Source of the DNA: Dermatemys mawii
Taxonomy: Eukaryota > Chordata > Testudines > Dermatemydidae
Assembly (NCBI GenBank): GCA_007922305.1
Contig: ML677329.1
Location: forward strand, 2,260,271 to 2,324,270
Reading direction: 5' to 3'
Length of the DNA: 64,000 nt
How positions within the stretch are numbered: position 1 is the first letter of the stretch; the number at the start of each line of letters is the position of its first letter. Shown here in pieces: positions 46,047-57,713 of this stretch. The position numbers and the translations under genes were made by a program. The notes beneath the pieces are model-generated. The model was given only the letters and a program-made list of their open reading frames with translations. It ran no database searches and was not told where the DNA came from.

Positions 46047-46950
46047 CCTTAGCCTTGTTGTATATTAGAGAATGGCAACTTTTTTTCTGGCATTTTTGCA
46101 AATTCAGGAGCTTTAAATCATCCATGTTGCATAATCGGTTAATTATAGTTTTTTGTTTTTTAATTGGAAAGAGTTTTAGAATATTATCACACACGTCGGC
46201 AGATGGAAACTACTTTTTATAGCCTTTAGCAGACTGTGTATTATGGAGTCATTCCAATAGTATTAAATCCCACTGATTTCTGTGGAACTACAATCATCAC
46301 AGTACCATAATTATGTAGTGTTTAATAGTCTTAATATACGGAAGAGGTAATGACATTGACTAGAGCAGTTACAGTGTATTAGTTAGTGAATATGTACTAA
46401 ATGTTCCATTTCAGTCTATTTTGCATTTCAAAGATTTAAGTTGTTCTGTGGCTCCTTGGTTCCAACATGCAAAGATGTGGATTGAAAAGGAGATGCATAC
46501 AAGCAAGCAAATACATTCACTGAACAGTTTAAAGAAAAAACAAAACCAAAAAACCACGGTGGAGGAGAGTTGAAAAGACTGTGGCAACTGATCCACATCA
46601 CTAAGGCACAACCTGGTCTAATTTTAAATTTGGTAAAACTTGCCGCTTAAATGGTGGAGCTAAATTTGTGATATGCTGACAAAATCAAGGGTATTCCAAA
46701 TAAGAAACCTGATGCTGCATTCCTCATGCACTCAAATCTTTAATTGACTTCAAAGGCTTCACAAGGAATTCAGAAATTGGCCCTGAGACTTGCACTTTGG
46801 GCCAGATTCTGACCTCAGAACCTATTTAAATTTGAAGTAATGCTATTGATTTCAGAGCCTGGCTCTTTGCCATTAAACAGTTGGGAAGTTCTGCAGGAAT
46901 GAGAAGATTATCCAGAATTATTTTTTTGTTTCCTTATCAATTTCTTTACA
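46047..46950. other. Unassigned sequence
   Basis: It includes 'gggccagattctgacctcag' at about 46800, one end of the same foldback type, without a clear partner. Otherwise nothing nameable. Confidence 0.4.
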
Positions 46951-47036
46951 AGGCCAAATTCAGCCCTGGTGTAAATGGACACAAACCTAAATTCAATAGA
47001 GTTGCATCCACTTACGCTAAGGCATAATCTGGCCCA
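46951..47036. mobile_element. MITE-like foldback element
   Basis: Arms 46952-46975 ('ggccaaattcagccctgg') and 47013-47035 (complement of 'gggccagattatgcctta') pair imperfectly. The core is 'attcaatagagttgcatcc'. Confidence 0.55.
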
Positions 47037-48149
47037 TCATCTCAATGTTCTTTATCACAGAGTTTTGGATGTGTTGTGATGGAACTTCATTCTATAATAA
47101 ATTGGCTCTGGTAACTGTCTCCCATTAAAATAATTGGGGCAAACTGCCTGGTTTCAATTTTATACGTGGTAGTCTGGAAATATCAGTAATATTAAGCTCA
47201 GCAAAAACTTAGACATAGACACGCTAACTACTACACATCACTATTCTAAATTGAGACTATCACAGAGATTGCAGTTTTGGTACTAAATGTGAGCATAAAA
47301 ATCTCTTGAGCATGAAGAATTATTCTTTCATCAATGGTTGTGGTTTAAAAATGCTTCTGCCTCTATTTTTTTTTTTTAATATGTACTGTTGCTGAGGGAA
47401 CTGTTTTCAAAAGACATTTTTTTTAAAATGTGACTATATAAAACCTTTAGTTTCTTAATGAACAATTCTGCTTTCTGTGTTTATCTTAACATAGAATCAG
47501 AACTGTTTCCTTTAGTTACAAACATACGTTTTTACTGCATCTTAGTTCATTTAGTCCTACAGTATCAAAGTAGGTAGAAGAATGAATTGGATTTTATTCC
47601 TTCTTTAGTATTGTCAGTTCCTATCTGAGCAAATTTACTAAAAGTAATGAGGTGAGTAACGTAATGCACAGGTGTCAATTAGGGCATAATATGAAGATGG
47701 TTAGATTGCACAGGTGCTGTTAAGAGCCCAGAACTAGTGTTTAGTATGCTGTGTACACTTCACTCTGTATTTCCATCACATCAGTGCCAGTTGGTGCATG
47801 AGAATAAATCAACTGGGTGTCTTTATCAAATCCAAGTGGGCATAATTCAGACAAGACCAAAATGAAGTTGGTGAATTGGGAAAAGCAACTGGAGGAGTTG
47901 GGAAGGATAACATCTGCACCACTGGTTGAGGGCATGCACTTACCGTTTGTGACTCAAGATTTTATTCTCAGAGCTTTATGAGATCCAGGGATGTTTTGGG
48001 AAGATCAGATAAGAGCTTTAATCAAAAAGCGGGGGTGGGGTTGTTTGCATCCTTCTGTCTAGAGAGCATGATCTTTTCTTTTCATTGTTGCCCTTGCTAC
48101 CGTGATTTGGGCCTTTGTACTTTTGAAATGAACTGTCAATAATGCACGT
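47037..48149. other. Unassigned sequence
   Basis: No exon or repeat recognised. Confidence 0.45.
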
Positions 48150-48930
48150 TTTTCATAGATTCCAAAGCCAGAAAAGGCCATTCTGATCCTCTAGTCCCAT
48201 CTCCTGTATAACACAAGAACCTAGAACCTCCCCAAAATAATTCTTTGAGCCTATCTTTTAGAAAAACTAGCAATCTTGATTTCACAATTTCCAGTAATGG
48301 ATAATCCACCATGACAATTCCTAAATTGTTCCGGTGGTTAGTTACTCTCATTGTTTAAAATGTCTGCCTTATTTCCAGAATGAATTTGGCTAGCTTCAAC
48401 TTCTAGCCATTATATCGTATTATACCTTTCTCTGCTAGATTGAAGAGCACTTTATCAAATATTTGTTCCCCATATAAGTCCTTCTAGCTTGTAATCAAGG
48501 CACCCCTTAATTATCTCTTTAGTAGGCTAAATAGATTGAGCTCCATGAAGTCTATCCCTGTAGGACAGGTTTTCTAATCCTTTAACCATTCTCCTGGCTC
48601 TTCTCTGAACCTTCTCCAGTCGATCAACGTCCTTCTTGAACTGTGGACACCAGAACCGGACACAGCATTTCAGCAATGGTTGCACCAGTACTAAATACAG
48701 AGGTAAAATAACCTCTCTACTCTGACTTTAAAACCCCCTGTTTATGTATCCAAAGATTGCATTAGCCCTTTTGGCCACAGCATCATAGAGGTCAGTCAGT
48801 TATCTACCACAGCCCCCACATCTTTCAGATTCATTACTTCCTGAGATACAATATCCCATTATCTAAATATGACTTACCTTTTTTGTCCCTTGATGGGAGG
48901 CTACACATTAAGACCATTTGGAAGCTCTGA
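48150..48930 (-). mobile_element. CR1 LINE, old subfamily, about 0.8 kb
   Basis: The plus strand follows the antisense CR1 3' half without large gaps: 'catagattccaaagccag', 'cctctagtcccatctcctg', 'gaaaaactagcaatcttg', 'gtaatggataatccacc', 'cttcaacttctagccat', 'cttctctgaaccttctcc', 'gaactgtggacaccagaacc', 'gaggtaaaataacctctc' and 'gcattagcccttttggcc'. It is 5'-truncated as usual for CR1. The reverse-transcriptase frame is broken throughout, so it is a fossil. The same segments occur at 39101-39380 and 45344-45568. Confidence 0.85.
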
Positions 48931-49253
48931 AAATGTAGTAAGCTGGCTGAAGCTGGTGGGTAGGGCATTACGCCGTGTACATTTAACTGCACTATTCCAA
49001 GAGATGCAATGCATCCTGATCCCTTTCCTGGTGGAGTCTGTGTTTTAAATTTTGGGAGATGCCTATGTCTCTGGATATGTAGTAAATAAATAAATATTTT
49101 TGTCCTGAAATCATTACATTGCAGATTATGATATACATGAAAGCAGGAGCCAAGTTTGACTTTCATACCCTGGGCTAAGTTTTCAGGATGGCCAAATGAC
49201 CTTTATTTAGTTGAAAATGGAGCCAATTTGGTAATGAAATTATGTAGAGATCA

Positions 49254-49373
49254 GGTGCTGGAATGACTTTTATAGTGGGGGCATTGAGAGCCATTAAACC
49301 AAACTGTAAACCCTCTATATGATTGAAGCCACTTCAAGCCAGGGGGTGCAGGAGCACCCCTAGTTCTAGCATC
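49254..49373. mobile_element. Short TIR element
   Basis: The ends 'ggtgctggaatgac' and '...ctagttctagcatc' are inverted. The interior 'gagccattaaaccaaactg', 'taaaccctctatatgattg' and 'cacttcaagccagggggtgc' matches a known short reptile repeat. A TSD is not clear. Confidence 0.55.
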
Positions 49374-50365
49374 TATGGTAGAGTCAATGAACAACCTCAT
49401 AATGCCATTCTCAGAGTCACATATCTGAGTATCTTTAAAACACCATAAAACAGCCCATATTAATACCACTTTCTTCTATGACGTATTGTGTTGTTTGACA
49501 GCATGAAAATATGTCCAGTAAAACACACATTGAAGTAAAAAGCACCTAACAAAGGTTTCCATTATAGTGTTACTCCCTTCTACTGAGGATAAGGTATATG
49601 CCAAACAGATTACAAAGTTTACAGGAATTGATTTTTATCACTGTATTCATTAGTCTCACAGGCCAATGAAAGTCTTTCCCCCTAATGGATAGCTGTCTGA
49701 TTTCTCTTTCTTCTCACTGCATGGGAGTAAGAGGGGAATGGCTTACGTTTATAACCCCCTTTGAGATATTCTAAGGGAAAGAAAAATACATTTCCATTAA
49801 CATCAATTTTGTTTAAATTTTGTTTGGAAAGTACAGGCATCTTTTACATTTCTTTCCTGTCTTAAACAGGATGTGTTCTGTGTACTTTATCCTAAATATA
49901 GTCCACAATGTATGATCAGGCAATTCATTTTGAGTAGTAGTAATGGAACGAGGAACATGGGTGATTTGTGATGGCTTTTCTTGCTCTTTCTACATACACT
50001 TGAGAATCTGCAACAAGAACTGTTGCATTTGTAATGCGTAGTTTTGTAGAGGATTCTGTATGAACTATCTCAAAGTGGATTTGTAAGATATTGTGAAAAC
50101 TATTGCTATTTTGAGAAGATTTTACTTAAACAATGGTAAAATGAGTTATATGGAAATAAATGAGATCACTAAAGAATATTTGAAATGTCATGTTATATAA
50201 AATCCAAGAGTTTTTATATAGGAGATTTTTAAAATCTTTGAATTTGGGCACCTTATTTTGTTTTTATTTGCCTTGTAATCAAAAACGGTGCGCTAGTAGA
50301 ATGACTCATTAATTGGGCTGACCTTTGATAGCAATACTGTATTGGAAGGGGAATTTACCAGTCAT
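49374..50365. other. Unassigned AT-rich sequence
   Basis: No feature I can support. Confidence 0.45.
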
Positions 50366-50495
50366 GGTCAGATTCTGCTATACCTGCTCATATATTGAGC
50401 AGCACCCTACTTCACAAGTAGCCCAATTGAAATGATTGCTACTATACTTGGAATATGTTACTATTCCATGTGAGGTAGGGTAGTAGAATCTGGCC
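50366..50495. mobile_element. MITE-like foldback element
   Basis: The left end 'ggtcagattctgctatacc' and the right end 'ggtagtagaatctggcc' style complement pair across about 130 bp. Same terminal motif (GGCCAGATTCTG) as other elements in the window. Confidence 0.6.
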
Positions 50496-51735
50496 TTGAT
50501 CGACTTGGGAATAATGTGGGGGGGAAGTGAGAATTCTTTTCTCTTTTCTTTTCATTCCAACTGTTAATGTTACTCCTGAGCATTACTTTCATTGGCATAA
50601 TAATTAGTAATGTCCAGCATAAGATTCTGGCTGGAAAATATCATTAAGATTTATAGGTGTAATTAGCAGTTGCATACTTTGTCATGTCATTCCTTGTACT
50701 GAAAAATATTTTTACTCAGAACACACAGTAAAGGCAAAATGTTCAGCACAGCCAAAGTATGTGTGTGCGTGTATGTAAAATAACACTGTATAGCCATAAA
50801 TTATTTGGTTCTTCAGAATCATTTACTCTAGGCTCAATTGTGTCTTTGCCATGAGCCCAGAGTAAAACAGCAGTGTGTCATTACTCTGCTCCAGAAGCAC
50901 ACTCACGCTAAGTCACAATCTCCTGTCCATTTCCATTGCTGCAGGAGCAAAATGCATCAAGTCTTTTCCTGTGCAGCATATATGCCCTGGCATGCCTGTG
51001 AAGTATGCTGGCTGATGCATTGGAGGTATGGAGTCAAAGCTCTCCCAAGCCACTACCCTGTTCTGCCCCTTGCTGCTCTCCTGTGTGAAGGGTGGGTTGG
51101 GGAGAACGTAGTGGCTCTGCAGAGTCTGCTTCCTTCCCATGCTGTGGGTAACCAATGCAGCAGCATGAGGGGAAGCTTTGTTCCCTATTACACCTCTGTG
51201 CTATTGCTCTAGCTGAGCTGCAATTTGGCCCTGTAACTTTCCTTCCTCTGAAATGGTGGTGGTTGTTTCTAGGTAAGCCTAACTCTGAAGCAAAAGTTTG
51301 GGTCTGGCTCACCATTGCTTTCTGTCAGTCACTCCACTGGAATCAAGAGTTACATTCAGAGAGTGTGGGGTGAATGAAAATGTATTCACAAAAACAATGA
51401 CAGACAACATATCATTAACAGGGATGCTCCTCCTCCTCCTCCTAGAGCAAGTAACATGAATGTAATAAATGTTGGGGAATATGGGTCATTAGTCCCTGTG
51501 AAGTAAATAGAATGATCAGTCCATAAATTAATAGTAATTGGGGAATAATTACCTACTGTTTTTACTCATCTGTAGTAATAGCCTGTACTAACAGACATGA
51601 TACAGCTAGATTAAATTTGTCAATATCTGTAGGTCTCTATTAATGTTTGATATACATTCTCTTTTCGCTCCACATGCTGCCAAAGCATCAAATCCATTTA
51701 GCACTGCCTTGATGTCTGTCGCTATAAGTGGCATA
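50496..51735. other. Unassigned sequence
   Basis: It contains a short TCC run at about 51428-51442. The 124-codon frame at 50838-51212 is cysteine- and histidine-rich by chance and has an opposing frame of similar length on the other strand. I do not call it a gene. Confidence 0.4.
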
Positions 51736-51793
51736 GAAATCATTAGAAAGAACAGGAGTACTTGTGGCACCTTAGAGACTAACAAATTTATTT

Positions 51794-51831
51794 CAGCATA
51801 AGCTTTCGTAGGCTGTAGCCCACTTCATCAG
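51794..51831 (-). ncRNA. Hammerhead-ribozyme-like core (left arm)
   Basis: On the minus strand CTGATGA (51831-51825) is followed by an unpaired A, then a stem of six pairs (GTGGGC / GCCTAC) closed by TACA, then GAAA (51807-51804), and a short GC-TTAT-GC stem (51803-51796), then T and G. This is the order box one, stem II, box two, stem III of a minimal hammerhead. The base at the cleavage position is G, which is normally excluded, so I expect this copy to be inactive. Stem I is weak. Confidence 0.5.
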
Positions 51832-51937
51832 ATGAATAGAATGGAACACACAGTAGGTAAGATATAAAACTTCCACCTTTACATATCTTCTCTGTGTGTA
51901 TATATATCTGACCTACTGTGTGTTCCATTCTATGCAT

Positions 51938-51976
51938 CCGATGAAGTGGGCTATAGCCTATGAAAGCTTATGCTGA
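51938..51976 (+). ncRNA. Degenerate hammerhead-like core (right arm)
   Basis: The inverted counterpart of the left-arm core: CCGATGA (51938-51944), stem GTGGGC / GCCTAT, GAAA (51962-51965), GC-TTAT-GC (51966-51973), then TG. Box one has lost its canonical second base (T to C), so it is further decayed than the left arm. Confidence 0.4.
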
Positions 51977-52069
51977 AATAAATTTGTTAATCTCTAAGGT
52001 GCCACAAGTATTCCTGTTCTTTGTATGGATATAGACTAACACGGTGCTACTCTGAAAACTGAAATCATT

Positions 52070-55000
52070 CTGAGCTATGTACGTTTATCCAAAGACAGAA
52101 TTCAATGGTAAGATTGTACATACATGTTGTTGTGGTTCTGATATCACAAATCACTTGAGGTTCTGATTACCAGGGATGTGTCTTTGATGTGTGCGTACAA
52201 TCATATTATTTACATTTACTTGTAAAGCAGTTATTCTCTCCTTGATGCAGGCATTGAACTTTTAGTATGTTAATAGAAGTTCCTGTGCAAATCAAGTGGA
52301 AAATATAACTCATGGTTTCCTCTCTTTCTCTCTGTACACTTTGTACAATACCAAGGACAGCATACCAACATCTAGTATAGCGTGCTCTTCAGATCTAGGA
52401 TTCATTTACATGCAGCCTTCTTCCTTTCTGCTTTTGAGATGGATCAGCTCCACATACAGTTGATGGAGTCCTTTATTGCTGCAGTGCAGATCATTTTACC
52501 AAGTAGACTGAGGAAGGAGGGAGGAAGTGATGAGTAATTAAACTTTTTATTTGGAGTGATTCATTGCTGTGGTACATTACAGTGCTTGTGATGTTGATCC
52601 AGTATTGCAAATTATACTCAGTGTTCCAGATCACCATGTCCAGCAGCAATTGTTGGGATCTAATTTTGGCACAGGGAAAGAATAACTACCAAGGGGGTCC
52701 CCTCCTCCCCTTTGTTTGCATGTTCCTTTGTTGTTTCACCCCAGTGAGTAATTTTGGCCCACTGATTATCGTTGGTGACAGCAACCCACACCTCAGGTGA
52801 ACATGCATATCACATTAATGCCTATGACATACTTATTCCTCTAACAGTTTTCTAAGCGAAAATTTGTTAAATACAGCAGATGACCTTATTTCCTCCAGAG
52901 CTCCAAGGACTCATACCCAGTATGCCTCACACAAGAAATTAATATCATTTTTGTAACTTGTTAGGCTGATGTTCTTTTGGCTGACCTCTTGTGGAAAGCC
53001 TAATGGTCATATCTGGAATTTTCCTTGTACTCTTCTGCCCATAATAAATGAATCTGTGCTGAATTTTATTATTCTAAGCCAATGGGAACATGGTGATTGA
53101 TAAAATGAATCAGCCACCTGTCAGAATCATCTGTATTGCTTTGCATTAGGACTACAAATATTTTTAAAGCCCCCATTATAAAGATGCTTTGGTGCATAGT
53201 AGGGGGTGAGGGATGGGGTGGGGGGAGATGGGCAAATTATATGTCTGTGCAGAGAGCCAGCACAAGACCTAAGCACCATTTAAATCCTGTTTTGGGGGTG
53301 TCATGTATCAACCTTGTCTTGCCTTTAAGCATGAAAGATGGGAGAACATTAGATAGAATGAGAGGACCAGCTCAGAGATCATTGTTGCTCAGAAACTCCT
53401 GGTCTGATGATTGTTTAGCCTGCGTGTTAAAAAAGTTTGGCAAATCCTGTTACAACAATCTTAAAAAAATAACAACTATTCTTTGGAATATTAATGAAAA
53501 GTATTTTAAAACTTGTCTTAAGATGAATAGATCCATCATCACTGAAATAACACTATTAAATTATCTTTAATTTAATATCTAAGATGTAAAATCATCACTC
53601 ATTTAATGAAAATATTACATTATTTCTGTTATAACAGTTCAGTACTTCTGTGATGAAAACATGGAAATGTCTTTCTTCAGACCATTCCAGTGACCTGAGA
53701 GGGGTTTCACCCAAAAGGAATCATGTTTGCTGTTTGTAAGATCAGCCTCTGTATAATAACGTGACATATAAATTTCAACACTGTGCAACAAAATGATTTC
53801 ATTAAACAGGTCACAATTTATTCCATTTCTATGTGTATTTGTGTTTTTATCTATAGAAAAAATTAAATCCATATAAAAAATTACAAAAAAGTGAACTGAA
53901 ACTGGAGACAGTATTATCGATGATGGTCTGGTGCCCTATGTAAAATGAATGAACTGGTTGCAGTCCAGTTCCCAGTGGACAAGTATGTCTGTCTCAAAGC
54001 CAACCATCACAAATGGAAGTTTTAGCAGAAAGGCAAGGGACTACGCAAGGAGCGTGAAGTAGCTTTATCCCAGGAGGTCCTTCCATCTGAGACTTGAGGG
54101 TCAATATGCGAAAGCTTTCATTGCCACTTTCCATGCTATGCCAGTCTTATGGATAAGTACAACCAATCAGTATTCTGGATGTCATTCTGTATTGGCAATC
54201 TCATGAGTGCTAAATTTCATGACCCCCCCCCTTCCATTGTATGTGTGAACGTACATGTTTAGTAATAATACTACACAAACATACAGAGTTTGTAGAAAGC
54301 ATAACATAATTTCAGTGTAAAGCATGTTTTCAGTGTAAAGCGCATATAGAAATAATGGGAAGGACAGATTAATATTTGGAGGTTGGATAGTCCTCTTAAA
54401 AAGGACAGTTCTATGATGAGCGTTTTAAAATAGAAGACCTTCTTATCAGTAAAAAATACCTGTTGAACATCACTGTAGAGCTGTATATTTAAAAAATCTC
54501 TGGTATTGTTAGAGGTTAGGAGCGGTATTCCCTGGAAAATGCAGTGCTGAGGCTCTGTATAATATCAATAAGGAAAGATCTGTTTTGCACATTTGGGTAA
54601 AATCTCTTCCCATAGCTGCAAAACAATTTTTCTGTCATTAGTGGGTTAAAGAAACAGTCTTCTTCCTGTTCTAAGAGAATTTTTTCCCCCTAATTGTTTA
54701 GGGAAGCACATCAGAGGAGGTGATTAGTCACAATTGACCAATGCTGCTGTAACATGGCATTTTGTTTTATATTTCTGTAGTACAGGAACATTTTGTGCAT
54801 TGTGTTTATCCAGTACTAGGAAAACTCAGACTCTCAGATGTACTCTTGTCAGTTCAGAAATTTCTCCCAGTTCTGCCACCTTTATGCAGGTTGAGTAGTA
54901 TCTTATTTCACAAGCCCCATAGGAAGGCTCTGCTCATAAAGGTATGCTGGGGAGGGAGGGAGTGTGTGTTTTGACCATACGTAAACTTTAACTTCCAGTG

Positions 55001-55981
55001 TCCTGGGTTCAAAACCTACATTTATTTGGTTATCTAACCTTTGGGTCTGTGCACTACTGGATATTTACTAGGGGTCTAGTCTTCCAAAGCAGGTGTGTAT
55101 GTCGCTTCAATAACTTCAATGTGAATGCTCATGTTAATAAGTATTACACTCCGTAATTAGTGTTTATAAGACTGAACTCTTAATTAGATACATAGCTATA
55201 GGATTCCAGACACTGAAAATGATTGTCTTCTCTAGTGATTCTAAAATCTCTGAAAATGTATAAATGAAGAAGATGCAATGGATCCGTTGGTCTATATGAA
55301 GTTCTGTAGCATCCAAGACTGAAGGATTATTTTCATGGCCAAGTTTAATATCAGTTGGTTGTCTGGTTTGAACATCTGCTTAATCAGTTAAAATTGCTGA
55401 TTTAAACATTGTAACTGATATGCTTAAAACTAAGTTTAACAGTAATTTTTTGAGACATGTTATTAGTTTATATCCCTCAACTCGATTATTCTGCAGCTAG
55501 AAGAAGCTGTGAGAGAAGATGCTGATTGCTATGTGAGATGACCAGCAGGAGTGGTTATAGCAGTTTATGGAACTGAGAAGATGATTAGCATTGACACAGA
55601 TTTGATATATATTGTGAATGTTTCTAAAACTTCTAGAACCTTTTTCAGTTGAGAATTATGTTCATTATTAGCTTCATTTGATCAAATTTCAGGAGAGACT
55701 GAGTGTAAGAAAAAACATCCCTTCATTCTGATTAGTTTGTTTCATGAAGTTTCATCCATGTTAGCAGAAGAGTGTATTTCATAAGTCTTCAATTAGACAT
55801 GGAGATTTCTACAGACAGAAAATTAAAACATAAAGCAAGACTGTTAATTGTAAAAAAGGAAGAGAATGAAAATAACAAATTGTAGAAGAGATGGGGATTT
55901 GAGAGAGTGCATTGTCTGGTCTTGATTGATTATTTTACTCCGACTGTACTGAGCCATTCTCTGGATTGAAATGTGAATATT
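52070..55981. other. Long unassigned AT-rich stretch
   Basis: No exon or named repeat in about 3.9 kb. The 144-codon frame at 53136-53570 has no domain. A C-homopolymer is at about 54224-54232, and a 14-bp direct repeat 'tttcagtgtaaagc' is at 54311 and 54330. A B-box-like 'gttcaaaac' near 55009 has no matching A box. Confidence 0.4.
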
Positions 55982-56090
55982 AGGGGCCAAAAACAGAAGG
56001 GCTGATTCTGATCTCACATCAGTTATATACCATTTTAACTCCATTAGTTTCAATAGAATTATTCCAGATCTATACCAATGGGAGATGCCA
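55982..56090. repeat. Foldback-type relic
   Basis: 'ctgattctgatctcac' and an inner 'actccattagtttcaataga' centre follow the same foldback modules. Arms are poorly preserved. Confidence 0.35.
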
Positions 56091-57650
56091 TGATGACCTG
56101 GTGAGGGCTTGTATGAGCCCATTTTTGATAGAGTTGGGCTTTGGGGCTCATACAGTTGAACCACAGTTTTTGCTGAGGAAAAAGTAAGTCTGTAGTTTTT
56201 TTCCAGGTACAGATTAGCCCTGGAAATGTAAACTGGTCACTAAGTCTGAAAGGAACAAGGAATCTAGTGCCTCTTCTGAAGCAGGAGCTGGGGGACCCCC
56301 CCCCCCCACTCCCGCAATTTTCTGTAAAATGAGTCATTCAAATGTTAGTGTGTCCCAAATAATCATTTCACTAGCCTTCCCTCTAATAATTCAGCTGGCC
56401 CTGTGCAGGGAGTTTGTGATGTGATACTGATGGGTAGGAGTCAGTTGTGTTTTAAGGGGGCAGCAAGAAAACTGTTTTACAAGCCTGTCCCCCAAATGTC
56501 TACCCTTTCTGGGGCTGGCACTGAGCGAGCTTTGCTCATTCAGGCAGCTGTCATACCATGAGTGAATGCCTACAGTTGTCATGGCAACTGCTGCTAGGAG
56601 CTCCTACTTCTTGTGCCTGCTGCTACCACCAGCACCAGGCATAGTGTATGGAGAATGCCAGCCTTGCACCCCCATCTCCACACTGGCAGCCCCTGTTGTA
56701 TAGGAGAGAAGAGAGGGCCAAGCCGTGCTTCACTGAGTGAGAGTGCTGCAGTGCTTCCACCCACCTGCTACCTGCCTGCCCATCTATCCTGGCCTGGGGT
56801 TTGATGAGCCATGATTGGAGGAAGCCTGTTGCCCCACCTGTTCCCTCCTCCTTTCTGTGTCTCAGTACATAGCACCCAGGGGAGAATTGCTCCTCTACCT
56901 GATTCTTTATATCAGCTAACAGAAAGGCTAGCCCATAGGTGAGGACTGCCTGTCTGAAGAACCAAAGGGGATCTATTCCCCAATGGACTGCTCAGCCTGC
57001 CAGTAGAAGGGAAATATATTATTGACTGACATGGATATTTTTTGAGGAGTTATCATTATCCCTTAATAAAATTTGTCAACACACCACTAGTGAGGTCACA
57101 ATCAGTCCCAAAGATCTAGTGCTTTGTACAGGGGTTGAGTCTTACATAGTGTCATTCATACATTCATATAATGTAAATGTTAGCTTTTTAGGCAACAGGA
57201 TTGGCTATTTCTAGAGACATACTGAAAGATTAGATGGGAGATTGGAGTTGTGTACTTGACCATTATATGGGCTCCATAAATTAGGCTTAATGCTTAATTA
57301 TTCCTTTTCATGGTCATGCAAAAATGTTTGCAAGGCATGGAATGAGAGAGACTGTTTATTTGCATCCACACTTTTCCAAACCAGTCTTGGAAGATGCAGA
57401 GGATGCTTTTATGTTGTGTCAGTCTTTTAAAAAAGACTTCTTTCTGCATATGAAAAACCTTTCTCCAGACTCTACTATCTTATATTTCTACCACCCTCTA
57501 GTTAGACATTACTGAATGAGCATGGCAGTGCCCATTTAAAACAGAAAATACTCTGAGGCTGCTGGTGTTTCAAGAGTGCCCATGTTGGAGACACAACAAG
57601 ACCATCTGCTATAAAAGCCAGTGTGTTTATATTAGACCCAGAATATTTCC
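56091..57650. other. Unassigned sequence
   Basis: It includes a C-run of about 14 (56297-56310) and a moderately GC-rich patch at 56560-56900 with no frame worth calling. Confidence 0.4.
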
Positions 57651-57661
57651 AGAGGTTCACC

Positions 57662-57713
57662 TGTATGTAGAACTGAATACAAATTGTATTTGTATGTGGA
57701 ACTAAATACAAAT
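57662..57713. repeat. 29-bp period direct duplication
   Basis: 'tgtatgtagaactgaatac' (from 57662) recurs as 'tgtatgtggaactaaatac' (from 57691). Both copies are followed by AAAT. A local tandem duplication. Confidence 0.7.

Larger units (their letters stand above)
51745..52060 (-). mobile_element. Penelope-like foldback unit with perfect 9-bp TSD
   Basis: GAAATCATT at 51736-51744 is repeated at 52061-52069, so the 316-bp unit inserted as one piece. It is two inverted arms (51747-51858 and 51911-52022, about six mismatches by eye) around a 52-bp spacer with TG/TA repeats. The right side continues 38 bp further, ending 'acggtgctactctgaaaact'. Terminal words 'gtgccacaagta', 'gactaacacgg' and 'ctactctgaaa' mark a high-copy turtle repeat whose long copies encode Penelope-type protein (memory). 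Penelope elements are known for terminal repeats in direct or inverted array, often with hammerhead ribozymes, and each arm here holds a hammerhead-like core. Read in its usual sense the unit lies on the minus strand. Confidence 0.7.

Noticed and set aside
50838..51212. Cys/His-rich 124-codon frame, considered as a zinc finger
   Set aside because: The cysteine and histidine spacing does not form any C2H2 or RING pattern, and minus-strand frames overlap it.
53136..53570. 144-codon open frame on plus
   Set aside because: Mixed composition with a G-rich segment and no recognisable domain. Not supported as a gene.
54995..55030. Possible tRNA/SINE B box 'gttcaaaac'
   Set aside because: No A box at proper distance, no cloverleaf pairing and no clear SINE body.
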